A program made the position numbers and the translations under genes. 64,000 bases of DNA from Chitinophagaceae bacterium (lineage in GTDB: Bacteria > Bacteroidota > Bacteroidia > Chitinophagales > Chitinophagaceae). The stretch covers positions 1-64,000 of the forward strand of contig CANGNA010000019.1 in NCBI GenBank assembly GCA_947455215.1, in the 5' to 3' direction. How positions within the stretch are numbered: the first letter of the stretch is position 1; each line of letters starts with the position of its first letter. This document shows positions 16,470-24,941 of this stretch, piece by piece. Under the pieces are notes generated by a model. The model saw nothing but the letters and a program-made list of their open reading frames with translations, was not told the DNA's origin and did no database searches.

Positions 16470-17405
16470 CTAAGCACCCTGCTTCCCTTCCATCCACTTC
16501 CTCCTACCCTCACCCGGTATCACATGCCGGTCACTATGATAAGAACTCCGCACCAGCGGACCACTCTCTACGTAATCAATACCCATTTGATAACCCGCCT
16601 CGCGATACTCCGCAAACTCATCCGGATGCACAAAACGCACCACCGGCAGGTGCTTGCTGCTCGGCTGCAGGTACTGACCCAGCGTTACCACATCAATACC
16701 ATTATCGGCCAGCTGTTGCAAGGTTTCCAGCACCTCGTGCTTCTCCTCACCCAGGCCCAGCATTATACCGCTCTTGGTGCGCATGCCCCCCTCTTTCAGG
16801 CGGCGCAGCGCTTCCAGGCTACGGTGATACTTGGCCTGTATGCGCACCTTCTTGGTCAGGCGCTCCACAGTCTCCATATTATGACTCACCACCTCCGGCG
16901 CCACATCTATTATGCGCTGCAGGTTGTCCCAGTCGCCCTTAAAGTCGGGTATCAGCGTCTCCAGCGTAGTATCGGGGTTCAGCGCGCGTACGGCCTTTAT
17001 GGTGTTGGCCCATATTATACTGCCACCATCCTTCAGCTCGTCGCGGTCTACCGATGTCAGCACGGCGTGCTTCACCTTCATCAGGTGAATGGCCTCGGCC
17101 ACACGCTGCGGCTCATCCCAATCCACCGGCTCGGGGCGACCCGTAGCTACCGCACAAAAACCACAACTACGCGTACAAATGTTACCCAGTATCATAAAGG
17201 TGGCAGTACCATCGCCCCAGCACTCGCCCATATTGGGGCAATTACCACTCTCGCAAATGGTGTGCAGCTTATGCGTATCCACCAGGCTCCGCACATGGCG
17301 GTAGCTTTCACCTATGGGCAATTTCACACGCAGCCAGTTCGGCTTCTTCACGCGCGGCTCCGCAGCCTCTGCCTGGGCTGCACTGATAACAGGCAATTCT
17401 TGCAT
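16470..17405 (-). CDS. lipA: lipoyl synthase
   Basis: 311 aa, radical SAM enzyme that inserts two sulfur atoms into octanoyl groups on E2 and H proteins. All expected ligands are present: the auxiliary cluster CxxxxCxxxxxC (Cys51, Cys56, Cys62), the radical SAM CxxxCxxC (Cys77, Cys81, Cys84) and the C-terminal RSSYHSD serine motif. Cytoplasmic. It supplies the cofactor used with the E1 enzyme encoded at 2.3-4.3 kb. No lipB or lplA is adjacent. Confidence 0.97.
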   Translation of the reverse strand: MQELPVISAAQAEAAEPRVKKPNWLRVKLPIGESYRHVRSLVDTHKLHTICESGNCPNMGECWGDGTATFMILGNICTRSCGFCAVATGRPEPVDWDEPQRVAEAIHLMKVKHAVLTSVDRDELKDGGSIIWANTIKAVRALNPDTTLETLIPDFKGDWDNLQRIIDVAPEVVSHNMETVERLTKKVRIQAKYHRSLEALRRLKEGGMRTKSGIMLGLGEEKHEVLETLQQLADNGIDVVTLGQYLQPSSKHLPVVRFVHPDEFAEYREAGYQMGIDYVESGPLVRSSYHSDRHVIPGEGRRKWMEGKQGA

Positions 17406-18024
17406 ACAGCCCGCAAATTACTTAGAATAGTTCTAAAATCGTCAATCCACCTATTGGTCTTGTTAATAAAACAATTGCTCTAACATAACTACAGAGTGTC
17501 ACCCTGAGTTTATCGAAGGGCAGACACGGACACAAACGCTCTCCGCTCTCTTTCTCCGCTCTCCCTATGGCGTGCCCCTGCGGGTCGGGCTATCCGCTGC
17601 TACTCCTCGCTGAACGCTGCGGGGTATTCGCTACTATCCCTCACGCAAATATTTACATAGTGTTAACCACAGTTTTTACATAGTGTCACCCTGAGCCTGT
17701 CGAATGGGCGACACGGTCACGGGCCCACCCAAACCCAGTCATTGCGACGAAGGAAGCAATCTCGCAACCAAACGAGGCACTAATAACACGTTAAATACAC
17801 AATTATCACATAGTGTCACCCTAAGCTAAGTTTACCCTGAGTTTATCGAAGGGTCGAACCACGACACGGACACGAGCCCACCCCAACCCGGTCCGTCCTG
17901 TAAGGACGTGTTATAATAGCGCAGGTTTTCAACCCTGCGGCTCCTTATTGATTTTAGAAGAAAAAACGTGTTGTTAAAAACAGTTACACCTTCCGGGAAA
18001 TATCCGTTAAAGCAACAAAATAAG
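17406..18024. repeat. repeat-rich spacer (three P copies, R copy)
   Basis: No gene. P-family copies at about 17491-17530, 17678-17716 and 17808-17870; a cgctctccgctctc word at about 17539-17566 (also at 1465-1480); a Q-type gcgacgaaggaagcaatctcgc word at about 17742-17763; and R copy d at 17895-17944. In copy d hairpin 2 is gtccttacaggac instead of gcccttacagggc, a paired change in both arms. Confidence 0.8.
17895..17944 (-). repeat. R-family two-hairpin repeat, copy d
   Basis: Minus orientation. Hairpin 1 gcagggttgaaaacctgc (one mismatch), linker gctattataac, hairpin 2 gtccttacaggac, a paired change from gcccttacagggc. Confidence 0.85.
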
Positions 18025-19941
18025 CTACTCCGCTCGAGCAAAATTAATAATCCTCTCAATCAGATTTTCTAAGATAGGGGATTTCACCCCATTCGTCCAT
18101 GCTAATTCTAGTAATCTTCCAATCGCTAATGGGTTTTTCTCTAGACCTCCAGGATTATCATAAAATGCTTCAACACGATCCTTATAAGTTTGCCATTCTG
18201 CTCCAAACTCTACTTTCATTGTTGCCGTTAAATTGCTTTTCCAACATATAAGATCGGCTTTGTAAATAGTTGCTTCTGGCCATTCATTATCGCTGTGATT
18301 TTGCAACATAATAAGTGCTTTATTGTCCCTTTTATGCTGATCAATCTCCCGTTGTGTCGACTTGTCGGTATCGCCGTCGAATATTACAAACACCGGAATA
18401 CTAAGTAGTTTCGCAAGGGCAAGTGGGTTAATCATTTTATCCTTTCCATTTGCTGCTACAATATGACAACCATATTTTCTAAACTCGATCATTTTATTTG
18501 TTAGAAAGAGATAAGAATTAATATATGCAATATCTTCAATACCTTCCACTAAAATCAGAACTTTACAAAAGAACATCTCGTTGAGCTGTGCACTTAGGGT
18601 AGGATATAATTTTGCAATCATGCCAGTCGCGCTAAAGTTTCGCGCACCTACTCTGGCAAGTTCATCAGACAAGTCAACGTATGACACTGACTTAATTGTT
18701 GTAAAACTGGGACTTCCATTTTCTCTGACAATTCTAACTTGTTGAAAATTGTCTCCTGGGATAAATAATGGGCTATGTGTACACAATAATACTTGGCTTT
18801 CCCTCTCTGCCAACTCAATTAAAGTTTCTGCTAAATATCTTGCTTGTGGCGGATGTTGATAAAGCTCCGGCTCTTCTATCGCCATAATGAGTGTCGGAGC
18901 ATCAGAATCACCAAAAGAAGTAAGTTCTTGCAATAATGCCAACATGTATGATCTCTGCAATCCATGGCCAAACCTTGAAAGATCACCATCAAAACCCCTT
19001 TCTCCAATTTTTATATAAGCCCACGGTTCCTCTATTTTAACTGATTTGTCTGGGTCTAACTTCCATAATACTTGCGCTGTAATTTTTGGATGGGCCCAGG
19101 AAGATAATCGTGTTTGTAGCGAGGACGAAATCCCTTCTAAGGCTGATTGCTCTTGAGTTATTAAATTTTGAAATGACGATCTCGTAGCCAGCCTTAACTC
19201 GTTAACCTTTTCATCGAAGTTAACTGCAGTACGTACCGTCCGTGCTAACAGTTGACCTAATGCCGATGTCTTAGATTCTTCACCCTCTTCCGTGACATCT
19301 TTTGAGGCAGGAATAAAAATCCATTGAATATACGGAGCTAATCGATTTGCTCCCTTAGAGATGCCATAAAACTGATCTTCACTAGGAATTAATTCACATA
19401 GATCTTTTCTCTCAGCTTCATAAAGCTGAAGCTTTTCTATCATGTCAGCCTTGGTAGATGCGTTAGGTAAATCAGTATAGCTCTGTTGCAAATCAGAATA
19501 AATTGCTTTCAAATCGCTGACCTTTGCACCCGCCTTATCAGCTTCAAAAAATGATTTAAAATCCTTCATACCTAAACGGTTACCGTATTGTTTAACCTCG
19601 GCCCTTTCAATATTAGCATCATAAGTTGCTACGGCCGTCACAATAAGTTTATCCTGCCTAACGTATGTTGCAAGATTCTCCTTCGCATTTTGCGACAAGT
19701 CTGAAAACGTAACTGTAATTTTTATATCTTTAGTCACGTCCTTATGATGGAAATCATCTGCAGACAGTTTACTCAGATCCGTTTTACTGTCTTTATATTG
19801 ACGAAAGAAGATATTTAAGGCGTTAAATACAGTTGATTTACCAGCACCGTTCGCACCAACAAAGCATGTATAGTTATCGAAGAATATTGTTTCATCCCTG
19901 AAAACACGGAAATTCTCGATTCTGACTGACTCAATCTTCAT
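18025..19941 (-). CDS. OLD-family ATPase/TOPRIM endonuclease (putative defence)
   Basis: 638 aa. The N-terminal ABC-type ATPase has Walker A GANGAGKST (29-37), an ABC signature-like FGHGLQRS (324-331), Walker B with LIMAIEEPELYQHP (351-364) and an H-loop His389 (CTHSP). The C-terminal TOPRIM domain has the catalytic Glu466 in LVEGIED, NGKDK (498-502) and FDGDTD (521-526) supplying the metal-binding Asp residues. This is the architecture of overcoming-lysogenization-defect nucleases, used in Gabija, PARIS-like and other phage defences. Here the partners are not a UvrD helicase but an unknown protein and a PLD-like protein. It is last in a three-gene operon and A/T-richer than neighbouring genes, which suggests horizontal transfer. 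Confidence 0.87.
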   Translation of the reverse strand: MKIESVRIENFRVFRDETIFFDNYTCFVGANGAGKSTVFNALNIFFRQYKDSKTDLSKLSADDFHHKDVTKDIKITVTFSDLSQNAKENLATYVRQDKLIVTAVATYDANIERAEVKQYGNRLGMKDFKSFFEADKAGAKVSDLKAIYSDLQQSYTDLPNASTKADMIEKLQLYEAERKDLCELIPSEDQFYGISKGANRLAPYIQWIFIPASKDVTEEGEESKTSALGQLLARTVRTAVNFDEKVNELRLATRSSFQNLITQEQSALEGISSSLQTRLSSWAHPKITAQVLWKLDPDKSVKIEEPWAYIKIGERGFDGDLSRFGHGLQRSYMLALLQELTSFGDSDAPTLIMAIEEPELYQHPPQARYLAETLIELAERESQVLLCTHSPLFIPGDNFQQVRIVRENGSPSFTTIKSVSYVDLSDELARVGARNFSATGMIAKLYPTLSAQLNEMFFCKVLILVEGIEDIAYINSYLFLTNKMIEFRKYGCHIVAANGKDKMINPLALAKLLSIPVFVIFDGDTDKSTQREIDQHKRDNKALIMLQNHSDNEWPEATIYKADLICWKSNLTATMKVEFGAEWQTYKDRVEAFYDNPGGLEKNPLAIGRLLELAWTNGVKSPILENLIERIINFARAE

Positions 19942-19981
19942 AAAATAAGAAATAAAATAAATTAAAACTGTTAGTCGTTTC

Positions 19982-20674
19982 TTACATCATTGCTCGAAGC
20001 TCATCTAACGTAGGAATTAATAGCGTATTGATGTCACCCCGTTGGATTTGTGAGTAATTGATCGCGACATTTTGAACAGCATCCACTGCGATGCAATACT
20101 TTGGATTTACGATATACTTGTCAGAAAAATTTATTTCTAAATATCTAAAAAGTATGTCGGAAAACAGTGCAAGTTCGAGTCTTGTAAACCCATTAACCTT
20201 TGCGACAAACCAAACAGCTCCAACTTCCTCTTTATCGTTCTTCTCATAACTGTATACATGATGCGGCAATGCCTGGATCTGAAACCCTTTTATCTCAATT
20301 AATGACTTCAGCTTGGATTTAACAAGGAACTTCGGCTGCCTTGAAGGCTGCCATTTTTTAAAATCGACGTCTTCAAATCCATATAGAATATCAATATTTC
20401 TTTGATACATAATCTTGCTCCGTTTATTATCAGAGTTCTCGAACTTCTCTTCTAACTGATCTATTTTTTGTTTTATTAGTTGAAGGTCATTGCTTTTATA
20501 TGCATTACTCACTGCACTTAAACTAGTGATCCAGTAGTGACGCCCCCCGTCCCCCTCTTCGTTTTCCTTTTTCTCAACATCTAACCTTAAATCGTTTACA
20601 AACGTTTTCTTCGATTTTTCAGACCTTCTTTGAAAATCTACGATTGCAGCTACTGACAATTTTTTCATAGTCAT
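19982..20674 (-). CDS. unknown protein of the OLD/PLD operon
   Basis: 230 aa; I do not recognise it. The N-terminal half is highly charged and helical (VDFQRRSEKSKKTFVNDLRLD, LIKQKIDQLEEKFENSDNKRSK), suggesting a coiled coil around residues 55-85. The C-terminal half alternates hydrophobic strands (VGAVWFVAKV, LALFSDILFRYLEI) and has the look of an alpha/beta core, ending in TLLIPTLDELRAMM. There is no signal peptide or membrane helix. It sits 13 bp after the PLD-like gene and 40 bp before the OLD gene, so it is almost certainly co-transcribed with both. It could be a sensor, adaptor or regulator of the nuclease. Confidence 0.75.
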   Translation of the reverse strand: MTMKKLSVAAIVDFQRRSEKSKKTFVNDLRLDVEKKENEEGDGGRHYWITSLSAVSNAYKSNDLQLIKQKIDQLEEKFENSDNKRSKIMYQRNIDILYGFEDVDFKKWQPSRQPKFLVKSKLKSLIEIKGFQIQALPHHVYSYEKNDKEEVGAVWFVAKVNGFTRLELALFSDILFRYLEINFSDKYIVNPKYCIAVDAVQNVAINYSQIQRGDINTLLIPTLDELRAMM

Positions 20675-20687
20675 TGAAATTTAAACA

Positions 20688-21581
20688 TTACAAAATCGGG
20701 TTCCTCATTGAAGTCTTACCATTAGACTCTTTACCAGTCTTATGGCAATACTTCTCCTTGTAGTCAGGATTGCCATATTGCGCCCATGATCGGTATGCTT
20801 GTTCGCTATAAGGTCGGTTAGGGTTATAAGCTATTCTTACCCCGGTCCTTATACAAAATCCAGATTGATAACTCGGCGTCTCTGGCTCATCTATTAAGTT
20901 TTTTCTTTTGGTCACTTCTTCACGTACGGGCATAGGCACATCCTTCGCATTGTAATCTAGTTCTGGCTCATAATCCGGTAACTTTCTACCTGTTTGCTTT
21001 GTTGCATAGCGACTATTACCATAAAACAATTCGGTATTATCAAATAAAACCTTTGAGTCTACGTAGTTTTTACCACTTAAAGCACCTAAGAACCCTTTCT
21101 TATAAATCGGGCGCTTTATGAATACTACTTCTCCCTGGTTAGCAATATTCTTGCATTCAACCCACGCCTTTTGATCTGCGGATGGCGAAAAATAATCCAA
21201 CAATTTATTTTCTGAATAAACACCAAATTCAATATTGTTCGTAAAAGAATAGTCATAGAGATTGATAGACGTTATTACTCCTGCAGATTCGTTACCATAA
21301 TATTTGGCGTGAAGATTCGGCACGTAAATAATACTTACCTTTTTGAATTGCTTAAAAAATTCAAAATCTTCATGCGCCATACTTCTACTGGCATTCCCTT
21401 CATTTTTACCAAAAACGATGATTAAGTCGAGCTCTGGATTGCTCTTGTGCTTTTCAAATAGCTCCTTAAAGTACTTATCCAGCTTAATGTATGGGCTTAA
21501 TATCAAGAGTGTTTTCTCTGCATTCCAGATGATATTATAGACCGCGTCCCCCAGTTCCTTGCTGGTAATAAATTTAGACAT
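20688..21581 (-). CDS. PLD-like domain protein with degenerate zinc-ribbon tail (putative defence)
   Basis: 297 aa. Residues 1 to about 125 form a single phospholipase D-like module: His91-Ala-Lys93 in PNLHAKYY, then Glu98 where the classical HKD motif has Asp, then TSINLYDYS with Asn107. One HKD module suggests the enzyme works as a dimer, probably on nucleic acid. Residues 241-284 match a C-terminal module known from related PLD-like proteins (GxCIRxG...NP..P......SW......Y.EKYCHxxGK), but only Cys243 and Cys279 of the usual zinc ligands remain; others are Thr, Ser or Ala. It is the first gene of the operon, and is A/T-rich. Confidence 0.75.
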   Translation of the reverse strand: MSKFITSKELGDAVYNIIWNAEKTLLILSPYIKLDKYFKELFEKHKSNPELDLIIVFGKNEGNASRSMAHEDFEFFKQFKKVSIIYVPNLHAKYYGNESAGVITSINLYDYSFTNNIEFGVYSENKLLDYFSPSADQKAWVECKNIANQGEVVFIKRPIYKKGFLGALSGKNYVDSKVLFDNTELFYGNSRYATKQTGRKLPDYEPELDYNAKDVPMPVREEVTKRKNLIDEPETPSYQSGFCIRTGVRIAYNPNRPYSEQAYRSWAQYGNPDYKEKYCHKTGKESNGKTSMRNPIL

Positions 21582-21599
21582 GTTGTAGGTTTAAGTGAT

Positions 21600-21618
21600 A
21601 CAATAGCTAAACTATTGT
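21600..21618 (-). promoter_or_regulatory. palindrome upstream of the OLD/PLD operon
   Basis: ACAATAG - ctaaa - CTATTGT, a perfect 7-bp inverted repeat 18 nt before the first start codon of the operon. It could be an operator or a hairpin in the 5-prime leader. An AATCTTTG box (one mismatch to TAnnTTTG) lies about 20 nt further upstream. Confidence 0.35.
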
Positions 21619-21659
21619 TACATAGTTTGTTTATACAAAGATTGTGAAATTATTTATTA

Positions 21660-22560
21660 AACAAAGGGGGTATTTTTCACGTATTGTCATATTACAAAAC
21701 CACCCAACAAAAGCCCATCCGCTTGTGAGATCGCTTCGTACCTCGCGATGACCCACCCGGAGTAACAACCCACCCGCTTGCGAGATTGCTTCGTTCCTCG
21801 CAAAGACACAAAGCCACAAAAAACCATGTCCGCTATCATGAGATTCTCCCGCCCATGCGGGATCGCCACGACAGCTTATCAGTACGATAATTTCAACAAC
21901 GCCGCCCACAGAGTGTCACCCTGAGCTTGTCGAAGGGCGACACGGACACGGGTTGTTATATAACCCATGTCCGCAATCATGGATTCGACAGGCTCACCAT
22001 GACAGCTTATCAACAATACTCCCAATACTAAAATACTGACCATACTGATTCAGACAAACCCCAAAAAACACCCCCCAAAAACACCCCATTTTTCGTCCAC
22101 ACTTTTTTCGGCAGACAAAACAAAATAACACCATACCCAAATCACGCAAAACCAAACACATACACAGAGATATCCACAAAATGGCGTGGCATGATGCCCC
22201 GTATAGGGTGCATCATGCTACAAAAAACGTAGTATCATGCTTTTTTTATTTGGTCAAAAAACAACCGCAGCTCAACTTTACGCCACGGCAATGCCCAAAC
22301 ATCGCCCTACCCTGAAACATGAAAACAAACACCCCGCCCCCTCAGTTCCCTGAACTTGGAACTTGGAATTTGGACATTAGAAGCTGGATCTTGGTTCCTG
22401 GAATTGGACACTGGGATTTTGAAAAAAATGCCACACCGGCAGAAATAACAAAAAATCATATAAAACCCAACCCCAACAAAACCAACACAATAACCCCGCT
22501 CACCTCAACCAAAAACTGCCGGCAAACCTCAAAAAATATCATCGGCAGAAAACACATCCG
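21660..22560. repeat. repeat-rich spacer between operon and L array
   Basis: No gene supported. Two Q-type words (gcttgtgagatcgcttcg and gcttgcgagattgcttcgtt, about 21722-21800), a P-family copy (21908-21946), a partial reversed P (about 21981-22006), a hairpin cluster at 22189-22247 (listed separately), a ccctgaacttggaacttgga-type word repeat (about 22345-22420), and a ctgccgg ... cggcaga hairpin (about 22507-22551) like one at 1409-1446. Confidence 0.7.
22189..22247 (+). terminator. orphan hairpin cluster with alternative pairing and T-run
   Basis: gcatgatgc (22189-22197) can pair with gcatcatgc (22210-22218) through an added ccc/ggg stem, or with the nearly identical gtatcatgc (22232-22240), which is followed by seven T. 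It looks like a terminator or attenuator, but no gene precedes it on the plus strand; it may end an unannotated RNA. Confidence 0.4.
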
Positions 22561-22564
22561 CATA

Positions 22565-22790
22565 GCGCCGATCACCCCCGATATCAGACAACGCGCTCCG
22601 CTTGGTCTGATATCGTGCCCCTCTTTGGCAAGAGGGGAGTTGCCCACCAGCTTACATGATCGTCCTTCGGCAACAAAAAATATAACTAGCTACATCAACA
22701 ATGTGCTACAAGCACATGAGGACTCCCCTCTTGCCAAAGAGGGGCCGATGCGTCGCTTGCGACCGCGTCGGGGGTGATAGCTCGCTAAGC
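22565..22790 (+). repeat. L element, copy 1 (full)
   Basis: About 225-bp palindromic element. The ends gatcacccccga and tcgggggtgat are inverted. Inside each arm is the hairpin CCCCTCTT-tggc-AAGAGGGG in opposite orientation. The left arm also carries gatatcagac...gtctgatatc and the right arm a gcgtcg-cttg-cgac stem; the centre has gtgctacaagcac. This copy ends 46 bp before the HTH gene. Confidence 0.85.
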
Positions 22791-22836
22791 AACCCCAATC
22801 AAAACAAACCCTTCAAAAAACCAAAACCCAAATCAT

Positions 22837-23751
22837 ATGCACCCCACACAAACCAAACAACAAGCCCGTCAGCTCTTTTTCCAGACAGACCTCACCCGGG
22901 CACAAATAGCACAGATCACCGGCATCAGCCACCGCACCCTGTTCGACTGGATAAAAGAAGGCGACTGGCTGCGCGCCCGCGCCAATGCCGCCAGCGCACC
23001 TGCCCTGATAGCCGAGGCCTACTACGCCCAGCTTACCGAGCTGAACAAGAAGATAGCCCGCCGCCGCACCGAGGCCTACCCTACGCTGGAGGAATCGACC
23101 ATCATCCGCCGGCTGGCCGGCACCATAAAGGCCGTAAAACCCACGCGCAACCGCAACGAGGCCGTGGAGCTGATGGCGGAATTCAGCCGCTTTGTGCGCA
23201 AGCATAATGCCGCCGCTGCCGATGTGCTGACCGATATCATGACGGCCTTTTTAGAGACCATCCACACGCCCCTGCCCGAGCATGAAGACGAGGAGCAGCG
23301 CATAAAAGACTATGCCCGCTACCTGGAGCAGGTGCAGCAGGAAGAGAAAGAACGCCTGGATAGCGAAGCGCACCTACCCAAACGCCAGGCCTGGGAAGCC
23401 CGCCTATTGCGCGAAGACCAGGAATCGATAGACCGCATAGAAGAGGCGGAAATGAAGCAAATACTGGCTACGGTGAAGAAAGAACAGGAAGTAGAAACTG
23501 TGCCGGCAGAAGATGAGCAACAGGAAATGGTGACGGAACAGGAGCAGGAAATAGAAGCAGTAGTGGAAGAGGAGACAGAAACAGAAACAGAAAGAGAGCG
23601 GAGGGAACCCGAACCCTGGACCACCCACCACAATGCCGCCCTGCAAGACGCCGCCAAACTGCTGGGCAACTATCGCCACCTGGTAGTAGACCAACAACAA
23701 TGGCGCAACCACGTCCGCGAAAGCCATTCCGCCGGTGGCGGGAGTGTGTGA
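22837..23751 (+). CDS. HTH protein with terminase-small-subunit-like N-terminus and acidic coiled tail
   Basis: 304 aa. Residues about 5-45 form a helix-turn-helix (KQQARQLFFQTDLTRAQIAQITGISHRTLFDWIKEGDW) like that of phage terminase small subunits and transposase-type HTH domains. A helical domain follows to about residue 150. Residues 150-265 are extremely Glu/Gln-rich (AEDEQQEMVTEQEQEIEAVVEEETETE) and probably form an extended coil or disordered tail. No other phage gene is present. The gene lies exactly between L copy 1 and L copy 2: its stop codon is 5 bp from copy 2. It is G/C-rich, unlike the defence operon. A DNA-binding role is likely; the target might be the L repeats themselves (inference). 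Confidence 0.7.
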   Translation: MHPTQTKQQARQLFFQTDLTRAQIAQITGISHRTLFDWIKEGDWLRARANAASAPALIAEAYYAQLTELNKKIARRRTEAYPTLEESTIIRRLAGTIKAVKPTRNRNEAVELMAEFSRFVRKHNAAAADVLTDIMTAFLETIHTPLPEHEDEEQRIKDYARYLEQVQQEEKERLDSEAHLPKRQAWEARLLREDQESIDRIEEAEMKQILATVKKEQEVETVPAEDEQQEMVTEQEQEIEAVVEEETETETERERREPEPWTTHHNAALQDAAKLLGNYRHLVVDQQQWRNHVRESHSAGGGSV

Positions 23752-23756
23752 GGTGT

Positions 23757-23975
23757 GCGATCACCCCGGATATCAGACAACGCGCTCCGCTTGGTCTGAT
23801 ATCGCGCCCCTCTTTGGCAAGAGGGGAGTTGCCCACCTGCTTATATAATTGCCTGTCGGCAAAAATAACCGGGTACATTAACAGTGTGCTACAAGCACAC
23901 GAGGACTCCCCTCTTGCCAAAGAGGGGCCGATGCGTCGCTTGCGACCGCGTCGGGGGTGATAGCGCGCTAAGCAA
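23757..23975 (+). repeat. L element, copy 2 (full)
   Basis: Near-identical to copy 1 through both arms and core; the centre differs slightly (tgcctgtcggcaaaaa). It begins 5 bp after the HTH gene stop codon. Confidence 0.85.
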
Positions 23976-23991
23976 CCCAAGCCACATCAAA

Positions 23992-24081
23992 ATGTGCTAC
24001 AAGCACACGAGGACTCCCCTCTTGCCAAAGAGGGGCCGATGCGTCGCTTGCGACGTGTCGGGGGTGATAGCGCGCTAAGCA
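23992..24081 (+). repeat. L element, copy 3 (right half only)
   Basis: Begins at gtgctacaagcac and runs through the right arm to gcgctaagcaa. It lacks the left arm. The right-arm stem is the shorter gcgtcgcttgcgacgtgtc form, shared with copy 6. It ends next to the stop codon of the DUF559 gene. Confidence 0.85.
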
Positions 24082-24082
24082 A

Positions 24083-24439
24083 CTATTTGAAATGCCTGGC
24101 GATCTCGGCCAGAACATCTTCAGTATACTTGAACACCAACTTGTTCTCGAACCTGATGACTGTGTATCCCAGTTCAGTAAGCCGTTGCGTACGCACTTCA
24201 TCATTCAGCGCCACCATTGGATCTGCGTGTGGCTGTCCGTCCAGTTCTATGATCAATTGCTCAGAAGCACAGTAGAAGTCGGCAATGTAATTTTCTATGC
24301 TATGTTGCCTGATGAATTTTCGCCCTTGCAGTTGGCCGTTTTTAAGGCACTTCCAGAGCGTAGCCTCAGCAGGTGTCAGGTTTTTACGCAGTGCAGACCT
24401 GTAATTTTTAAGGTGATTTAAAGAGTGTATGTGTTTCAT
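24083..24439 (-). CDS. DUF559 (Vsr-like) endonuclease-fold protein
   Basis: 118 aa, the standard length of this family. The PD-(D/E)xK-like core has Arg44 (KFIRQHSIEN), Asp54 (YIADFYC) and Glu65-x-Asp67 (LIIELDGQPH), then the typical RTQRLTELGYTVIRFEN. Relatives of Vsr mismatch endonuclease; members often occur in repeat-rich chromosomal sites, and their biological role is not established. The stop codon lies against the end of L copy 3, and the start codon is 50 bp from L copy 4, so the gene is framed by L half-elements. It could nick or cut the folded repeats (inference). Confidence 0.87.
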   Translation of the reverse strand: MKHIHSLNHLKNYRSALRKNLTPAEATLWKCLKNGQLQGRKFIRQHSIENYIADFYCASEQLIIELDGQPHADPMVALNDEVRTQRLTELGYTVIRFENKLVFKYTEDVLAEIARHFK

Positions 24440-24488
24440 GGTGACTATAAAAATAGGGATTTTCAGGGCAATTACCTTGTGTTATGTG

Positions 24489-24600
24489 GCGATCACCCCG
24501 GATATCAGACAACGCGCTCCGCTTGGTCTGATATCGCGCCCCTTCCACGCAATGCTGCGGGACTTACAGCTTTGGCAAGAGGGGAATTCTTATGGGCTTA
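24489..24600 (+). repeat. L element, copy 4 (left half, with 27-bp insertion)
   Basis: Left arm only. The CCCCTCTT hairpin is interrupted after ccccT by about 27 bp (including gcaatgctgcgggacttaca) before ctttggcaagagggg resumes. The tail gggcttacttaaac is shared with copy 5. Confidence 0.8.
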
Positions 24601-24619
24601 CTTAAACCCGGGTTAATGT

Positions 24620-24713
24620 GGCGATCACCCCCGACATTCGACAACACGCCTTCGGCTGGTCGAATATCGTCCCCTCTTTGGCAAGAGGGGAGTCCTCATG
24701 GGCTTACTTAAAC
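24620..24713 (+). repeat. L element, copy 5 (left half)
   Basis: Left arm only. The outer stem reads acattcgac...gtcgaatat instead of atatcagac...gtctgatat: both arms changed together. It ends in the gggcttacttaaac tail shared with copy 4, so copies 4 and 5 form a tandem pair. Confidence 0.8.
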
Positions 24714-24726
24714 TCAGGTTATTGTG

Positions 24727-24941
24727 GCGATCACCCCCGACATTCGACAACACGCCTTCGGCTGGTCGAATATCGTCCCCTCTTTGGCAAGAGGGGAGTT
24801 GCCCAACTGCTTATATAATTGCCTGTCGGCAAAAAATAAGGTACGTCAACAGTGTGCTACAAGCACACGAGGACTCCCCTCTTGCCAAAGAGGGGGCGAT
24901 GCGTCGCTTGCGACGTGTCGGGGGTGATAGCGCGCTAAGCA
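24727..24941 (+). repeat. L element, copy 6 (full)
   Basis: Complete element with the copy-5 type left arm (attcgac...gtcgaat) and the copy-3 type right arm. It ends just before the rplY terminator. Confidence 0.85.

Noticed and set aside
18025-21581. Gabija system
   Set aside because: The OLD nuclease fits GajA in outline, but there is no GajB-type UvrD helicase beside it; the partners are a PLD-like protein and an unknown protein.
22837-23751. Prophage remnant, from the terminase-like HTH protein
   Set aside because: No portal, capsid, tail, integrase or lysis gene is nearby; the HTH resemblance alone does not show a phage.
22319-24927. Several short open frames sharing peptides such as SPLAKEG and PLWQEGS
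   Set aside because: They are translations of the L repeat elements in different frames, not proteins.
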